DNA of 64,000 nt, from contig NZ_JAKEEB010000001.1 of assembly GCF_021462825.1 (NCBI RefSeq), forward strand, positions 372,001 through 436,000. Reading direction: 5' to 3'. Below, piece by piece: positions 9,951 to 18,155 of the stretch. A program made the translations under genes and the position numbers. How positions within the stretch are numbered: position 1 is the stretch's first letter; each line of letters starts with the position of its first letter. The DNA is from Streptomyces glomeratus. Lineage in GTDB: Bacteria > Actinomycetota > Actinomycetes > Streptomycetales > Streptomycetaceae. Below the pieces are notes generated by a model that was given only the letters and a program-made list of their open reading frames with translations, made no database searches and was not told the DNA's origin.

Positions 9951-11333
9951 ATGAGCACCACGGAGCGTCCCAGGATCCTCGTAGTAGGCGGTGGGTACGT
10001 AGGCCTGTACGCAGCTCGACGCATTCTGAAGAAGATGCGCTACGGGGAAGCGACCGTCACGGTCGTCGATCCCCGCTCGTACATGACCTACCAGCCCTTC
10101 CTCCCCGAAGCCGCCGCCGGCAGCATCTCCCCCCGGCATGTCGTCGTCCCGCTGCGACGCGTGCTGCCGAAGGCGGAGGTCCTCACCGGCCGGGTCACCA
10201 CCATCGACCAGGACCGCAAGGTCGCCACGATCGCCCCGCTGGTCGGCGAGGCGTACGAGCTGCCCTTCGACTACCTGGTCATCGCACTCGGCGCGGTCTC
10301 CCGCACCTTCCCGATCCCCGGCCTCGCCGAGCAGGGCATCGGCATGAAGGGCATCGAGGAGTCCATCGGCCTGCGCAACCATGTTCTCGAGCAGCTCGAC
10401 AAGGCCGACTCCACGACCGACGAGGACATCCGCCGCAAGGCGCTCACCTTCGTCTTCGTCGGCGGTGGCTTCGCCGGTGCGGAGACCATCGGCGAGGTCG
10501 AGGACATGGCCCGGGACGCGGCCAAGTACTACAGGAACGTGTCCCGCGAGGACATGCGCTTCATCCTCGTCGACGCGGCCGACAAGATCCTCCCCGAGGT
10601 CGGTCCCAAGCTCGGCCAGTACGGCAAGCAGCACCTCGAGGGCCGCGGCGTCGAGGTCTACCTGTCCACCTCCATGGAGTCCTGCGTCGACGGCCACGTG
10701 GTGCTGAAGAACGGCCTCGAGGTCGACTCCAACACGATCGTGTGGACGGCAGGCGTCAAGCCGAACCCGGCGCTCGCCCGCTTCGGCCTTCCGCTCGGCC
10801 CGCGCGGTCACGTGGACACCGCCCCCACCCTCCAGGTCCAGGGCACCGACTACATCTGGGCCGCGGGTGACAACGCCCAGGTGCCCGACGTCGTCGGCCG
10901 CAAGGCGGGCAACGAGAACGCCTGGTGCCCGCCGAACGCGCAGCACGCGCTGCGTCAGGCCAAGGTCCTCGGCGACAACGTCCTCTCCGGCATGCGGGGC
11001 TTCCCGCAGAAGGAGTACAGCCACGCCAACAAGGGCGCGGTCGCGGGTCTCGGCCTGCACAAGGGCGTCGCGATGATCGTCATGGGCAAGATGAAGATCA
11101 AGCTCAAGGGCCGCCTCGCCTGGTACATGCACCGTGGCTACCACGGTATGGCCATGCCGACTTGGAACCGCAAGATCCGGATCTTCGCGGACTGGACGCT
11201 CGGCATGTTCCTCAAGCGCGAGGTCGTCTCGCTCGGCGCGATCGAGTCTCCGCGTGAGGAGTTCTACGAGGCCGCCAAGCCGGCGCCCGTGGCCGCCGCG
11301 GCGAAGACCGAGGAGCGAGCCAAGGCCTCCTGA
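9951..11333 (+). CDS. ndh: Type II NADH dehydrogenase (NDH-2)
   Basis: A 460-residue single-subunit FAD enzyme oxidising NADH and reducing menaquinone without pumping protons; membrane-peripheral. The start ATG 9951 gives STTERPRILVVGGGYVGLY, the Rossmann FAD-binding GGGYVG motif. The second nucleotide-binding GxGxxG-like segment FVFVGGGFAGAE at about 165 binds NADH. The NDH-2 FAD motif near the C-terminus appears as IWAAGDNAQVPD. The C-terminal region after about 395 contains the amphipathic membrane-association segment. No strong SD is visible at the ATG. The Rex-like site upstream implies induction when NADH accumulates. A terminator hairpin follows. Confidence 0.95.
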   Translation: MSTTERPRILVVGGGYVGLYAARRILKKMRYGEATVTVVDPRSYMTYQPFLPEAAAGSISPRHVVVPLRRVLPKAEVLTGRVTTIDQDRKVATIAPLVGEAYELPFDYLVIALGAVSRTFPIPGLAEQGIGMKGIEESIGLRNHVLEQLDKADSTTDEDIRRKALTFVFVGGGFAGAETIGEVEDMARDAAKYYRNVSREDMRFILVDAADKILPEVGPKLGQYGKQHLEGRGVEVYLSTSMESCVDGHVVLKNGLEVDSNTIVWTAGVKPNPALARFGLPLGPRGHVDTAPTLQVQGTDYIWAAGDNAQVPDVVGRKAGNENAWCPPNAQHALRQAKVLGDNVLSGMRGFPQKEYSHANKGAVAGLGLHKGVAMIVMGKMKIKLKGRLAWYMHRGYHGMAMPTWNRKIRIFADWTLGMFLKREVVSLGAIESPREEFYEAAKPAPVAAAAKTEERAKAS

Positions 11334-11352
11334 CCTCACGGTCACCGGTCCA

Positions 11353-11396
11353 GCCGAAGGGCCTCCCGCCATCCGTGGTGCGGGAGGCCCTTCGGC
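11353..11396 (+). terminator. Terminator downstream of ndh
   Basis: A 17-bp perfect stem, GCCGAAGGGCCTCCCGC (11353-11369), pairing with 11380-11396 around a 10-base loop. No T tract, as is common in Streptomyces. Confidence 0.75.
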
Positions 11397-11599
11397 ATGC
11401 GGCGCACTTCCAGGCGCCTGACCTCGCAAGGCCGCGCCCACGGCCCCTTTCGGACACAGGCATTTTGCCCAGCCGTAACGCCAACGGGGGACTGCGTCCC
11501 GGCCCCGCAGGTGTTTACGTGGTGTGGGACATCCGGGAAGCGCCTTCCCGGCTATCCGTCCGATTCGAGCAGGGGAAACCCCAATCGGAGGTGTGCGCC

Positions 11600-12895
11600 A
11601 TGGCCGACGCCGCACCGCGGCTGAAAAGCCTCGTAGAACAGTTGCTCGGGGTACCGCTCCCGCTGCGCATCCGCGCCTGGGACGGTTCGGAGGCCGGACC
11701 GCCCGGCGCCCCCGCCCTCGTCGTACGCAACCGCCGCGCCCTGCGCCGTCTGCTGTGGAAGCCGGGGGAGTTGGGCCTCGTCCGCGCCTGGGTCGCCGGG
11801 GACCTCGGCATCGACGGCGATCTCTACACCACCCTCGACCTGCTGGCCGGCCTGGTCTGGGAGCGTGGGGACGACGCCCGCACCCTCGTCCAGGCGGTCC
11901 GCGACCCGGATGTCCGGGCGGCCGTCCGCGGACTGGCCCGGCTGGGCGGTCCCTTCCCGCCACCCCCGCCGCCCCGCGAGGAGGTCCGCGGGGCCCGCAG
12001 CCACCTCCACACCCGGCGCAGCGACAAACGCGCCATCAGCCACCACTACGACGTCGGGAACGACTTCTACGAGATCGTCCTGGGCCCGTCCATGGTGTAC
12101 TCGTGTGCCTACTGGGAGGCGCCGAACGGCACCCTGGAGAACGCCCAGCGCGACAAGCTCGAACTGGTCTGCCGCAAACTCGGCCTGAAGCCCGGTCAGC
12201 GGCTCCTCGACGTCGGCTGCGGCTGGGGCTCCATGGCGATCCACGCGGCCCGCGAGCACGGAGTGAGCGTCGTCGGCGTCACCCTCTCCCACGAGCAGGC
12301 CACGTACGCCCGCAAGCGGGTCGCCGACGAGGGCCTCACCGACCGCGTCGAGATCCGGGTGCAGGACTACCGCGATGTCGCCGACGGCCCCTACGACGCG
12401 ATCTCCTCCATCGGCATGGCCGAGCACGTCGGCGCCGAGCGGTACCTGGAGTACGCCCGGCATCTGCACGGCCTGCTGAAGCCCGGCGGACGGCTGCTCA
12501 ACCACCAGATCGCGCGGCGCCCCCAGAAGGACGAGTCCTCGTACTCCGTCGACGCGTTCATCGACGCCTACGTCTTCCCGGACGGGGAACTCGCCCCCGT
12601 CGGCTCCACGGTGGTCCAGCTGGAGCGCGCCGGGTTCGAGGTCCGTGACATGGAGTCCCTGCGCGAGCACTACGCCCTCACCCTGCGCGGCTGGGTCGCC
12701 AACCTCGAGGCGCAGTGGGGGCGTGCGCAGGCCCTGGCCGGCCCCGGCCGGGCCCGTGTGTGGCGGCTCTACATGGCCGCCTCCGCCCTCGCCTTCGAAC
12801 GCAACCGCATCGGTGTCAACCAGGTCCTCGCGGTACGGACGCCGGACGCCGGCACCTCCGGGCTGCCGCTGCGCACCCGCACCTGGGACGCCTGA
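11600..12895 (+). CDS. cfa: Cyclopropane-fatty-acyl-phospholipid synthase
   Basis: A SAM-dependent methyltransferase that adds a methylene bridge to unsaturated acyl chains in membrane phospholipids, or a close mycolic-acid-methyltransferase relative. 431 residues. ATG 11600 lies eight bases after CGGAGG (11586-11591). The N-terminal domain contains the LWKPGELGLVRAWV block; the catalytic domain contains HHYDVGNDFYE, MVYSCAYW, the SAM-binding LLDVGCGWGSMA and SIGMAEHVG with the active-site Glu/His, and the C-terminal HYALTLRGW. It is transcribed alone between two terminators. Some members of this family act on small molecules, but domain completeness favours phospholipid modification. Confidence 0.92.
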   Translation: MADAAPRLKSLVEQLLGVPLPLRIRAWDGSEAGPPGAPALVVRNRRALRRLLWKPGELGLVRAWVAGDLGIDGDLYTTLDLLAGLVWERGDDARTLVQAVRDPDVRAAVRGLARLGGPFPPPPPPREEVRGARSHLHTRRSDKRAISHHYDVGNDFYEIVLGPSMVYSCAYWEAPNGTLENAQRDKLELVCRKLGLKPGQRLLDVGCGWGSMAIHAAREHGVSVVGVTLSHEQATYARKRVADEGLTDRVEIRVQDYRDVADGPYDAISSIGMAEHVGAERYLEYARHLHGLLKPGGRLLNHQIARRPQKDESSYSVDAFIDAYVFPDGELAPVGSTVVQLERAGFEVRDMESLREHYALTLRGWVANLEAQWGRAQALAGPGRARVWRLYMAASALAFERNRIGVNQVLAVRTPDAGTSGLPLRTRTWDA

Positions 12896-12936
12896 CCAAC
12901 GTCCGGACGCGACCGTACGACCCGCCCGCGGGTAGG

Positions 12937-12977
12937 ACGAAGGGGCCCCGTTCCGCTCGGGAACGGGGCCCCTTCGT
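12937..12977. terminator. Bidirectional terminator between cfa and ABC permease
   Basis: An 18-bp perfect hairpin, ACGAAGGGGCCCCGTTCC (12937-12954) with 12960-12977, between two convergent genes; it can serve both. Confidence 0.75.
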
Positions 12978-12996
12978 GACGGACGGCCGTCTGCCG

Positions 12997-15525
12997 CTAC
13001 TCCGACTTGATCGCCGTGAGCATGTTCAGACGGGCCGCCCGCCGGGCCGGCCACAGGGCGGCCAGCACGCCGACCACCGCCGCGAGGAGGAGGAAGACGG
13101 CCATCCGGCCCCAGGGCAGGACCAGCTCGTACGTCGCCATCTTGGTGCCGAGCAGCTCACCGGCCGCCCAGCCGAAGAACACGCCCAGGCCGATGCCCAG
13201 GACCCCGCCGAACAGTGAGATGACCAGGGACTCCAGCCGGACCATCCGCTTGATGCCCTTGCGGTCCAGGCCGATCGCCCGGAGCATTCCGATCTCCTGC
13301 GAGCGCTCGAAGACCGACATGGCCAGGGTGTTGATGACCCCGAGGACGGCGACGATCACCGCCATGGCCAGCAGGCCGTAGAGCATGTTCAGCATCAGGG
13401 TGAAGATCTGCGCGATGCTGTTGGAGATGTCCTTCCTGTCCTGGATCAGGATGGCCGGGTTGTCGCCGAGCGCCTTCTGCAGAGCGCTCTTGGCCGAGGC
13501 GGTGGCGCCGTCCGACATCTTCACCATGACCTGCATGTCGGCCGGGTCGCTCAGGTGCGGGGAGAGTGTCGCGTTGTCGAGCATGATGCCGCGCATCATC
13601 TCGGTGCTTTGGTAGACACCGGTGACCGTCAACTGCTGCTTGCGGCCGTCCTCGTAGGCCACCGTGAACCGTGAGCCCGCCGTCCAGTGGTGGTCCTTGG
13701 CGGTCTCGTCGTCCACGACGACCTGGCTGCCGCCGACCCTGAACGTGCCGTGGTCGACCGTGAGGTCCGTCAGCTTGCCGATGGCGGCGCCGTTGACACC
13801 GGTCACGTACTCGGTGTCGCCCCCGATGCGGGCGGGCGCGTTGCGCAGCGGGCTGATCGCGGTGACGCCGTCGGTCGTCCGCAGCGTCTTCTCGACCTGG
13901 GGCGACAGCTCGTTGCGGTTCGCCATGGACACCACGTAGTCCGCCTTGATGGCGGAGGATGCCATCTTGTCGATCGCGCTCTGCAGGCTGCCCGCCATCA
14001 CCGTCAGACCGGTGATCAGGGTCAGGCCGATCATCAGGGCCGAGGCGGTGGCCGCGGTGCGGCGCGGGTTGCGCACCGAGTTCTGCCGGGCCAGCTTTCC
14101 GGCGACCCCGAAGGCCCTCAGCAGGGGCGCGGCGGCCGCGATCAGCGGGCGGGACAGCAGAGGGGTGAGCACGAAGACGCCGATGACGAGGAGGACCGCG
14201 CCGAGACCCATCGGTGCCTGGCCGTCCGAGCTGCTCAGCGTGGTGGCGTACAGCACGGTGGCGATGCCGGCTCCGGCGAGCAGCGCGCCGATCGTGTTCC
14301 GTACGACCAGGGACTTGGTGGTGGTCTTCGCGTGCACGCTGCCCATCGCGGCGACCGGCGGGATCTTCGCGGCGCGCCGGCCCGGCAGCCAGGCGGCCAG
14401 CATCGTGATCAGGATGCCGACTGCGAGGGCGGCGACGACCGTGCCCGGGGTGATGACCAGGGGCCCGTCGGGAACCGTCCCGCCCAGCGAGCCCATCAGC
14501 GAGCGCAGCCCGGCACCGATGCCGACGCCGGCCACCAGACCGGTGACGGCCGCGACCGCGCCGACCACGAACGCCTCGACGAGCACGGACCGGGTGACCT
14601 GCCGGCGGGAGGCGCCGACCGCACGCAGCAGCGCCAGCTCCTTGGTGCGCTGGGCGACCAGCATGGTGAAGGTGTTCGCGATGATGAACGTGCCGACGAA
14701 CAGGGCGATGCCCGCGAAGACCAGCAGGGCGGTGCGCATGCTGCTCGTCGCCTCGGCGATCTGCCGGGCCTGGTCGTCGGCGAGCTGCTTGCCGGTGATG
14801 GTGGAGGCGGCGTCCTTGGGCAGGATCTCGTCGAGGGCGTTGCGCAGCGCGATCTGGCCGGTGCCGGAGGCCGCCTTCACGTCGATCTCGTCGTAGGAGC
14901 CGTCCTTGTGGAACAGGCGCTGGGCGGTGGCCGTGTCGAAGAGGGCGAGGCTGCCGCCGGCCGCCACGTTGCCGTCGTCGGTGGTGAAGATGCCGGTGAT
15001 CTTCGGGGTCAGCACGGGGCCGTCGATCGACAGCCGCACCGTGTCGCCCACCTTGTATCCGGCGCGCTCGGCGGTCTTGGAGTCGATGAGGACCTGGTCC
15101 TCGCCCTTCGGGGCGTGCCCGCTGACGATCGGGTACCGGGGGTCCTCGGTCCGCCAGTAGTTCCCGCCCTGGGACTGGAAGCCGTCGCCGATGAGCTTGC
15201 CGTTCTTGTCGGCGATGGCGGTGAAGCCGCTGACGACGCCGATGGCCGTCTCGGCGCCCTGCACCTTGGCGGCCTTGTCGAGAAGGGCCCCCGTGAGCTT
15301 CGGCTCCTTGGCTATCGTGTCGCCGGTGTCCTGGCGGCCCTCGGGCCGGATGGCCACGTCGACCTGGTCGAAGCCCTTGGCGGAACTCTTCTGGTAGGCA
15401 TCCGAGATGGTGTTGGTGAAGACCAGGGTGCCCGACACGAAGGCCACGCCGAGCATCACGGCGAGGACGGTCATGAGCAGCCTGGCCTTGTGCGCGAGCA
15501 CATTGCGCAGGGCGGTACGGAACAT
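12997..15525 (-). CDS. ABC transporter permease, FtsX/MacB type
   Basis: An 842-residue permease with two FtsX-like modules. The N-terminal transmembrane segment (about 16-38) is followed by an extracytoplasmic domain (about 40-260), transmembrane helices at about 265-390 with the cytoplasmic LALLRAVGASRRQV coupling motif, a central pair of helices, a second extracytoplasmic domain, and three C-terminal helices including the matching EIGMLRAIGLDRKG coupling motif. The two coupling motifs show an internal duplication. It is downstream of its ATPase in a leftward operon, and GGAAGAG precedes the ATG. Such transporters act mechanically in lipoprotein or antimicrobial-peptide handling; no substrate can be named. 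No dedicated two-component system is adjacent. Confidence 0.92.
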   Translation of the reverse strand: MFRTALRNVLAHKARLLMTVLAVMLGVAFVSGTLVFTNTISDAYQKSSAKGFDQVDVAIRPEGRQDTGDTIAKEPKLTGALLDKAAKVQGAETAIGVVSGFTAIADKNGKLIGDGFQSQGGNYWRTEDPRYPIVSGHAPKGEDQVLIDSKTAERAGYKVGDTVRLSIDGPVLTPKITGIFTTDDGNVAAGGSLALFDTATAQRLFHKDGSYDEIDVKAASGTGQIALRNALDEILPKDAASTITGKQLADDQARQIAEATSSMRTALLVFAGIALFVGTFIIANTFTMLVAQRTKELALLRAVGASRRQVTRSVLVEAFVVGAVAAVTGLVAGVGIGAGLRSLMGSLGGTVPDGPLVITPGTVVAALAVGILITMLAAWLPGRRAAKIPPVAAMGSVHAKTTTKSLVVRNTIGALLAGAGIATVLYATTLSSSDGQAPMGLGAVLLVIGVFVLTPLLSRPLIAAAAPLLRAFGVAGKLARQNSVRNPRRTAATASALMIGLTLITGLTVMAGSLQSAIDKMASSAIKADYVVSMANRNELSPQVEKTLRTTDGVTAISPLRNAPARIGGDTEYVTGVNGAAIGKLTDLTVDHGTFRVGGSQVVVDDETAKDHHWTAGSRFTVAYEDGRKQQLTVTGVYQSTEMMRGIMLDNATLSPHLSDPADMQVMVKMSDGATASAKSALQKALGDNPAILIQDRKDISNSIAQIFTLMLNMLYGLLAMAVIVAVLGVINTLAMSVFERSQEIGMLRAIGLDRKGIKRMVRLESLVISLFGGVLGIGLGVFFGWAAGELLGTKMATYELVLPWGRMAVFLLLAAVVGVLAALWPARRAARLNMLTAIKSE

Positions 15526-15583
15526 TTCTCTTCCAGGGCTGGGAGCGGGAGTCGGGCGGGGCCGTTCAGGCCGACGGGGGTCC

Positions 15584-15673
15584 GGGGGCGGGGCGCACGG
15601 AGGCGGGGCGCACGGAGGCGGGGCGCACGGAGGCGGGGCGCACGGAGGCGGGGCGCACGGAGGCGGGGCGCAC
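15584..15673. repeat. 15-bp tandem array, six copies
   Basis: Six head-to-tail copies of GGAGGCGGGGCGCAC. The last five (15599-15673) are identical and the first (15584-15598) differs by one base. It lies in the 153-bp gap between the ATPase and permease genes of one operon, so it is probably transcribed in the intercistronic region. Slippage-prone; likely to vary in copy number. Confidence 0.9.
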
Positions 15674-15678
15674 GGCCC

Positions 15679-16449
15679 TCAGCTCGTGCGGCCCTTCGCG
15701 TCGAACCGCTTCATGCGGTCGAGCACCGCGTCCGCGCTCGGCTCGTACAGCTCGTCCACGATCCGGCCGTCCGCGAGGAAGATCACCCGGTCCGCGTAGG
15801 CCGCCGCCACCGGGTCGTGCGTGACCATCACCACCGTCTGCCCCAGCTCACGCACGGAGTTGCGCAGGAAGCCCAGCACCTCGGCACCCGACCGTGAGTC
15901 CAGGTTTCCGGTGGGCTCGTCGCCGAAGATGATGTCCGGCTTGGACGCGAGCGCCCGCGCCACCGCGACACGCTGCTGCTGGCCGCCGGACAGCTGCGCG
16001 GGCCGGTGGCTCAGCCGTCCCGAGAGTCCGACCATCTGGATCACGGTGTCCAGCCACGCCTTGTCCGGCTTGCGGCCCGCGATGTCCATGGGCAGGGTGA
16101 TGTTCTCCAGCGCGGTCAGCGTCGGCAGCAGGTTGAACGCCTGGAAGATGAAGCCGATCTTGTCCCGGCGCAGCCTGGTGAGCTGCTTGTCCTTCAGCGA
16201 GCCCAGTTCGACGTCGCCGATGCGGACGGAACCGGACGAGAAGGAGTCGAGGCCGGCGACGCAGTGCATGAGCGTCGACTTGCCGGAGCCCGAGGGCCCC
16301 ATGATGGCCGTGAACTGGGCCTGCCGGAAGTCGACGGTCACCCGGTCCAGGGCCACCACCTGCGTTTCGCCCTGTCCGTAGACCTTCGACAGATCTGTGG
16401 CGCGGGCGGCCACCGTGGTGGTCCGGTCGGCGAGAGGGGTGCTGGTCAC
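15679..16449 (-). CDS. ABC transporter ATP-binding protein (MacB/LolD type)
   Basis: A 256-residue ATPase. Walker A GPSGSGKST is at about 51-59, the Q-loop is in FIFQAFNLLPT, the signature LSGGQQQR is at about 158, Walker B is IIFGDEPTG, and the switch His is in VMVTHD. These match the LolD/MacB exporter subfamily. The GTG start at 16449 has AGGAG nine bases upstream on the minus strand. It is the first gene of a two-gene operon with the FtsX permease downstream, from which it is separated by the 15-bp tandem array. Confidence 0.95.
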   Translation of the reverse strand: MTSTPLADRTTTVAARATDLSKVYGQGETQVVALDRVTVDFRQAQFTAIMGPSGSGKSTLMHCVAGLDSFSSGSVRIGDVELGSLKDKQLTRLRRDKIGFIFQAFNLLPTLTALENITLPMDIAGRKPDKAWLDTVIQMVGLSGRLSHRPAQLSGGQQQRVAVARALASKPDIIFGDEPTGNLDSRSGAEVLGFLRNSVRELGQTVVMVTHDPVAAAYADRVIFLADGRIVDELYEPSADAVLDRMKRFDAKGRTS

Positions 16450-16866
16450 GGGTGGGTGCTCCTGTCGGGACGACGACGGTCAAGGGGACGTGTTCCATCG
16501 TGGCGGCCCGAAGGTGGCGTGGAGTCAGCCGCTGTTCCGGTTCCCGGGGCAGCCTCGAGTCGGACCGCGACTGCCGGTGTCATACCTGGGGATGACCCCC
16601 GCCCCTGAGTCCGCCCCGAGCGAAAAGCGGTTGGTCAGCCCATACGCGGCCGCCCGCGACGCCCTCCTTCAGGGCGGTGAAATTCCGTCATTCCGCATAC
16701 GCGGCCGATGGCTGCCCGACAGGCTGTTGGCAAGTGCGGAAGGCCTGTACCGGATGCTGATGCACCCTCAGACCTCAATAAAATAAGACAACATCGCATC
16801 GTGGGCACGCTGTTGGTGGGATGCGCCCCGATAGGCTCGGAACGCTCGATGCGGAGCCCATGGCCT
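16450..16866. other. Divergent regulatory gap between ABC operon and bldA
   Basis: About 420 bases without a supported gene. It contains an 18-bp palindromic element GTCAT-N8-ATGAC (16579-16596), an AT-rich patch near 16775-16795 that is rare in this DNA, and a TAGGCT hexamer (16832-16837) placed as a -10 box about 30 bases upstream of bldA. Confidence 0.5.
16579..16596. promoter_or_regulatory. GTCAT-N8-ATGAC palindrome (candidate operator)
   Basis: Five-base inverted arms with an 8-base spacer, about 130 bases upstream of the ABC ATPase start and about 270 upstream of bldA. This is a typical layout for a response-regulator site, but the binding protein is unknown. Confidence 0.35.
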
Positions 16867-16949
16867 GCCCGGATGGTGGAATGCAGACACGGCGAGCTTA
16901 AACCTCGCTGCCCCTCGGGGGCGTACCGGTTCAAGTCCGGTTCCGGGCA
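16867..16949 (+). tRNA. bldA: tRNA-Leu (anticodon UAA), bldA
   Basis: A complete class II tRNA. The acceptor stem GCCCGGA (16867-16873) pairs with TCCGGGC (16942-16948) and the discriminator A is at 16949; the CCA is only partly encoded (CC then T). The anticodon stem GCGAG/CTCGC encloses the loop CTTAAAC with anticodon TAA at 16899-16901. There is a long variable arm (TGCCCCTCGGGGGCGT) and a T arm ACCGG-TTCAAGT-CCGGT. A Leu tRNA reading UUA in a high-GC actinomycete is BldA, the only tRNA able to read the rare TTA codon efficiently, and its loss blocks aerial growth and antibiotic production in Streptomyces. A TAGGCT -10-like hexamer lies at 16832-16837. Confidence 0.96.
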
Positions 16950-17117
16950 CCTTCCCTACCTGCAGCGGAGGCGCGGGCCTCGGGTGCGGGAGCGGACCGA
17001 ACCGGACCTGCTGCCGGAAATCGAGCGCCATCCGGACGCAGGTGAGCGCCGGGAACCGCGCGACGCGGGGCCCCGGCGCTGCCCTCCGGCCCGCCTGGAC
17101 GCAGGTGATGGGCTGCA
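16950..17117. other. Gene-poor DNA directly downstream of bldA
   Basis: No gene, hairpin terminator or tRNA is recognisable here. It is the start of a roughly 1.2-kb stretch with weak coding signal that continues to 18155 and includes an FKBP fragment. Confidence 0.45.
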
Positions 17118-17430
17118 TCACGGTGCGCATCGGGCCGCCTTCGTATCGACTTGCCGGTCGCCTGGATGAGCGGAGACGAGTCGATGGACGGCCGGTGCCG
17201 GCTCTACCTGGACGGCGGCCGGGATGTCGAGGACGGAGCTGACGGTGGTGTCGGGTTGCAGGCCTTTCGGGGGGTGGGGGCCGTAGGCGAGTTTCGCGGG
17301 GATGACGGCGAGGATGCGGCTGCCGACCCGTCGGCCGGTCAGGGCGTGGTCCCAGCCGGGGATGACGTTGCCGTGGCCGATGGCGACGGGCGTGGCTACG
17401 TGTTGTTGTGCGTCCAGAAGCTGGCGTCTT
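17118..17430 (-). pseudogene. Truncated FKBP-type peptidyl-prolyl isomerase fragment
   Basis: The minus-strand reading frame ending at the stop 17118-17120 encodes a recognisable FKBP C-terminal half: HVATPVAIGHGNVIPGWDHA, then LTGRRVGSRILAVIPAKLAY, then a G-loop and DTTVSSVLDIPA. VIPGWD, GxxVGSR, IPxxLAYG and the closing xVLDI strand are the standard FKBP core, with Trp at 17352-17354. The first beta strands (the YTG and FDSS region) are missing, no start codon with an RBS precedes it, and about 35 unrelated residues follow the domain before the stop. It is therefore a remnant. The open frame continues upstream past 17430 without homology. Confidence 0.7.
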
Positions 17431-17623
17431 ACTCCCCGCGTCGCCTCCGGCGCAACGCCACCGTGAGCAGCGCCGCGACAGCTATCGACGGAAGGAGGAG
17501 CACCCGAAGGGAGACGTACGGGACCGCCAGGTGCGCCAGCAGCAGGACGCTGGGCCCGGCGACAGCCGCGATCAGCGCGCCGGCACGGTCAGGCTTCCGG
17601 GAGCCTCCGCTTTTCAGTTCCAT
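17429..17623 (-). CDS. Possible small membrane protein
   Basis: A 64-residue frame beginning MELKSGG, with two hydrophobic segments (GALIAAVAGPSVLLLAHLA and LRVLLLPSIAVAALLTVAL) and an Arg-rich tail RRRRRGE. A purine-rich GGTGGGA lies about six bases before the ATG. No family is recognised. The frame can be extended upstream to 17911 but that part lacks protein-like composition. It sits in the gene-poor region after bldA, just upstream of the FKBP remnant, so it may itself be decayed. Confidence 0.35.
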   Translation of the reverse strand: MELKSGGSRKPDRAGALIAAVAGPSVLLLAHLAVPYVSLRVLLLPSIAVAALLTVALRRRRRGE

Positions 17624-18155
17624 GCATATCCCACCATTCCGCCCGCCCAGCCGAAGCCCACGGACACCCCCCGCGAGGGTCCAGTCGACCGGATCGAGCA
17701 GACCGGCTGTCAAGCCATGGACGAGGACCGTTCCGCCGGCGGAGCCGTCCCACACCGTACCGGCCCGGAAGTAGTGGCTGTGGCTGACGCGGTGCCCCCA
17801 CCGGCGCTGATGCCGGTAGTACCCGGCACAGGGGGCCACCCGGAGGAAGCGGCGATGCCCAGGGGGACCCTTGCAGGCCGTCGGGGTGAGTGCACCGGAG
17901 TCCGGTGTCACCCGCCCGCCCGGCTCCCGTGTCGCCCGTCGGAGTGACGGCGAGCTCCCGGGTTGATCAGCGGCCGGTCTCGACTCTGTTCCGGCTCGGT
18001 CATGGATGGAGCGGTTCCGTGCGGGGAATCACGGAGGTGCGTAGCGTGTTGCGCGCAAGGGTGAGGGAAAGATCCTCCTCAAGCACTAGGGTCATTCCTT
18101 TGCCTACCTATTACTCTTGAGCCAAGGCCACGCAGGGTGGCCATGGAGGAGTGAA
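17624..18155. other. Gene-poor stretch upstream of the Bax inhibitor gene
   Basis: About 530 bases without a convincing gene on either strand; several frames are open but lack an RBS or protein-like composition. The last 100 bases contain an unusually AT-rich patch (around 18095-18118) that probably includes the promoter of the following gene. Confidence 0.4.

Noticed and set aside
9522..11963. Very long minus-strand open frame opposite ndh and cfa
   Set aside because: It is the GC-rich complement of two well-supported plus-strand genes and has Arg/Gly/Pro-rich composition with no RBS or motifs.
15584..15673. The six-copy 15-bp array as a CRISPR locus
   Set aside because: Units are directly adjacent with no spacers, are too short, and no cas genes occur in the window.
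16867..16949. tRNA as an attachment site of an intact integrative element
   Set aside because: No integrase, excisionase or direct repeat of the tRNA 3' end is seen in the following 2 kb; only decay is evident.
17151..17774. 207-codon plus-strand frame downstream of bldA
   Set aside because: It runs antisense to the recognisable FKBP fragment and small membrane frame, and its translation lacks domains.
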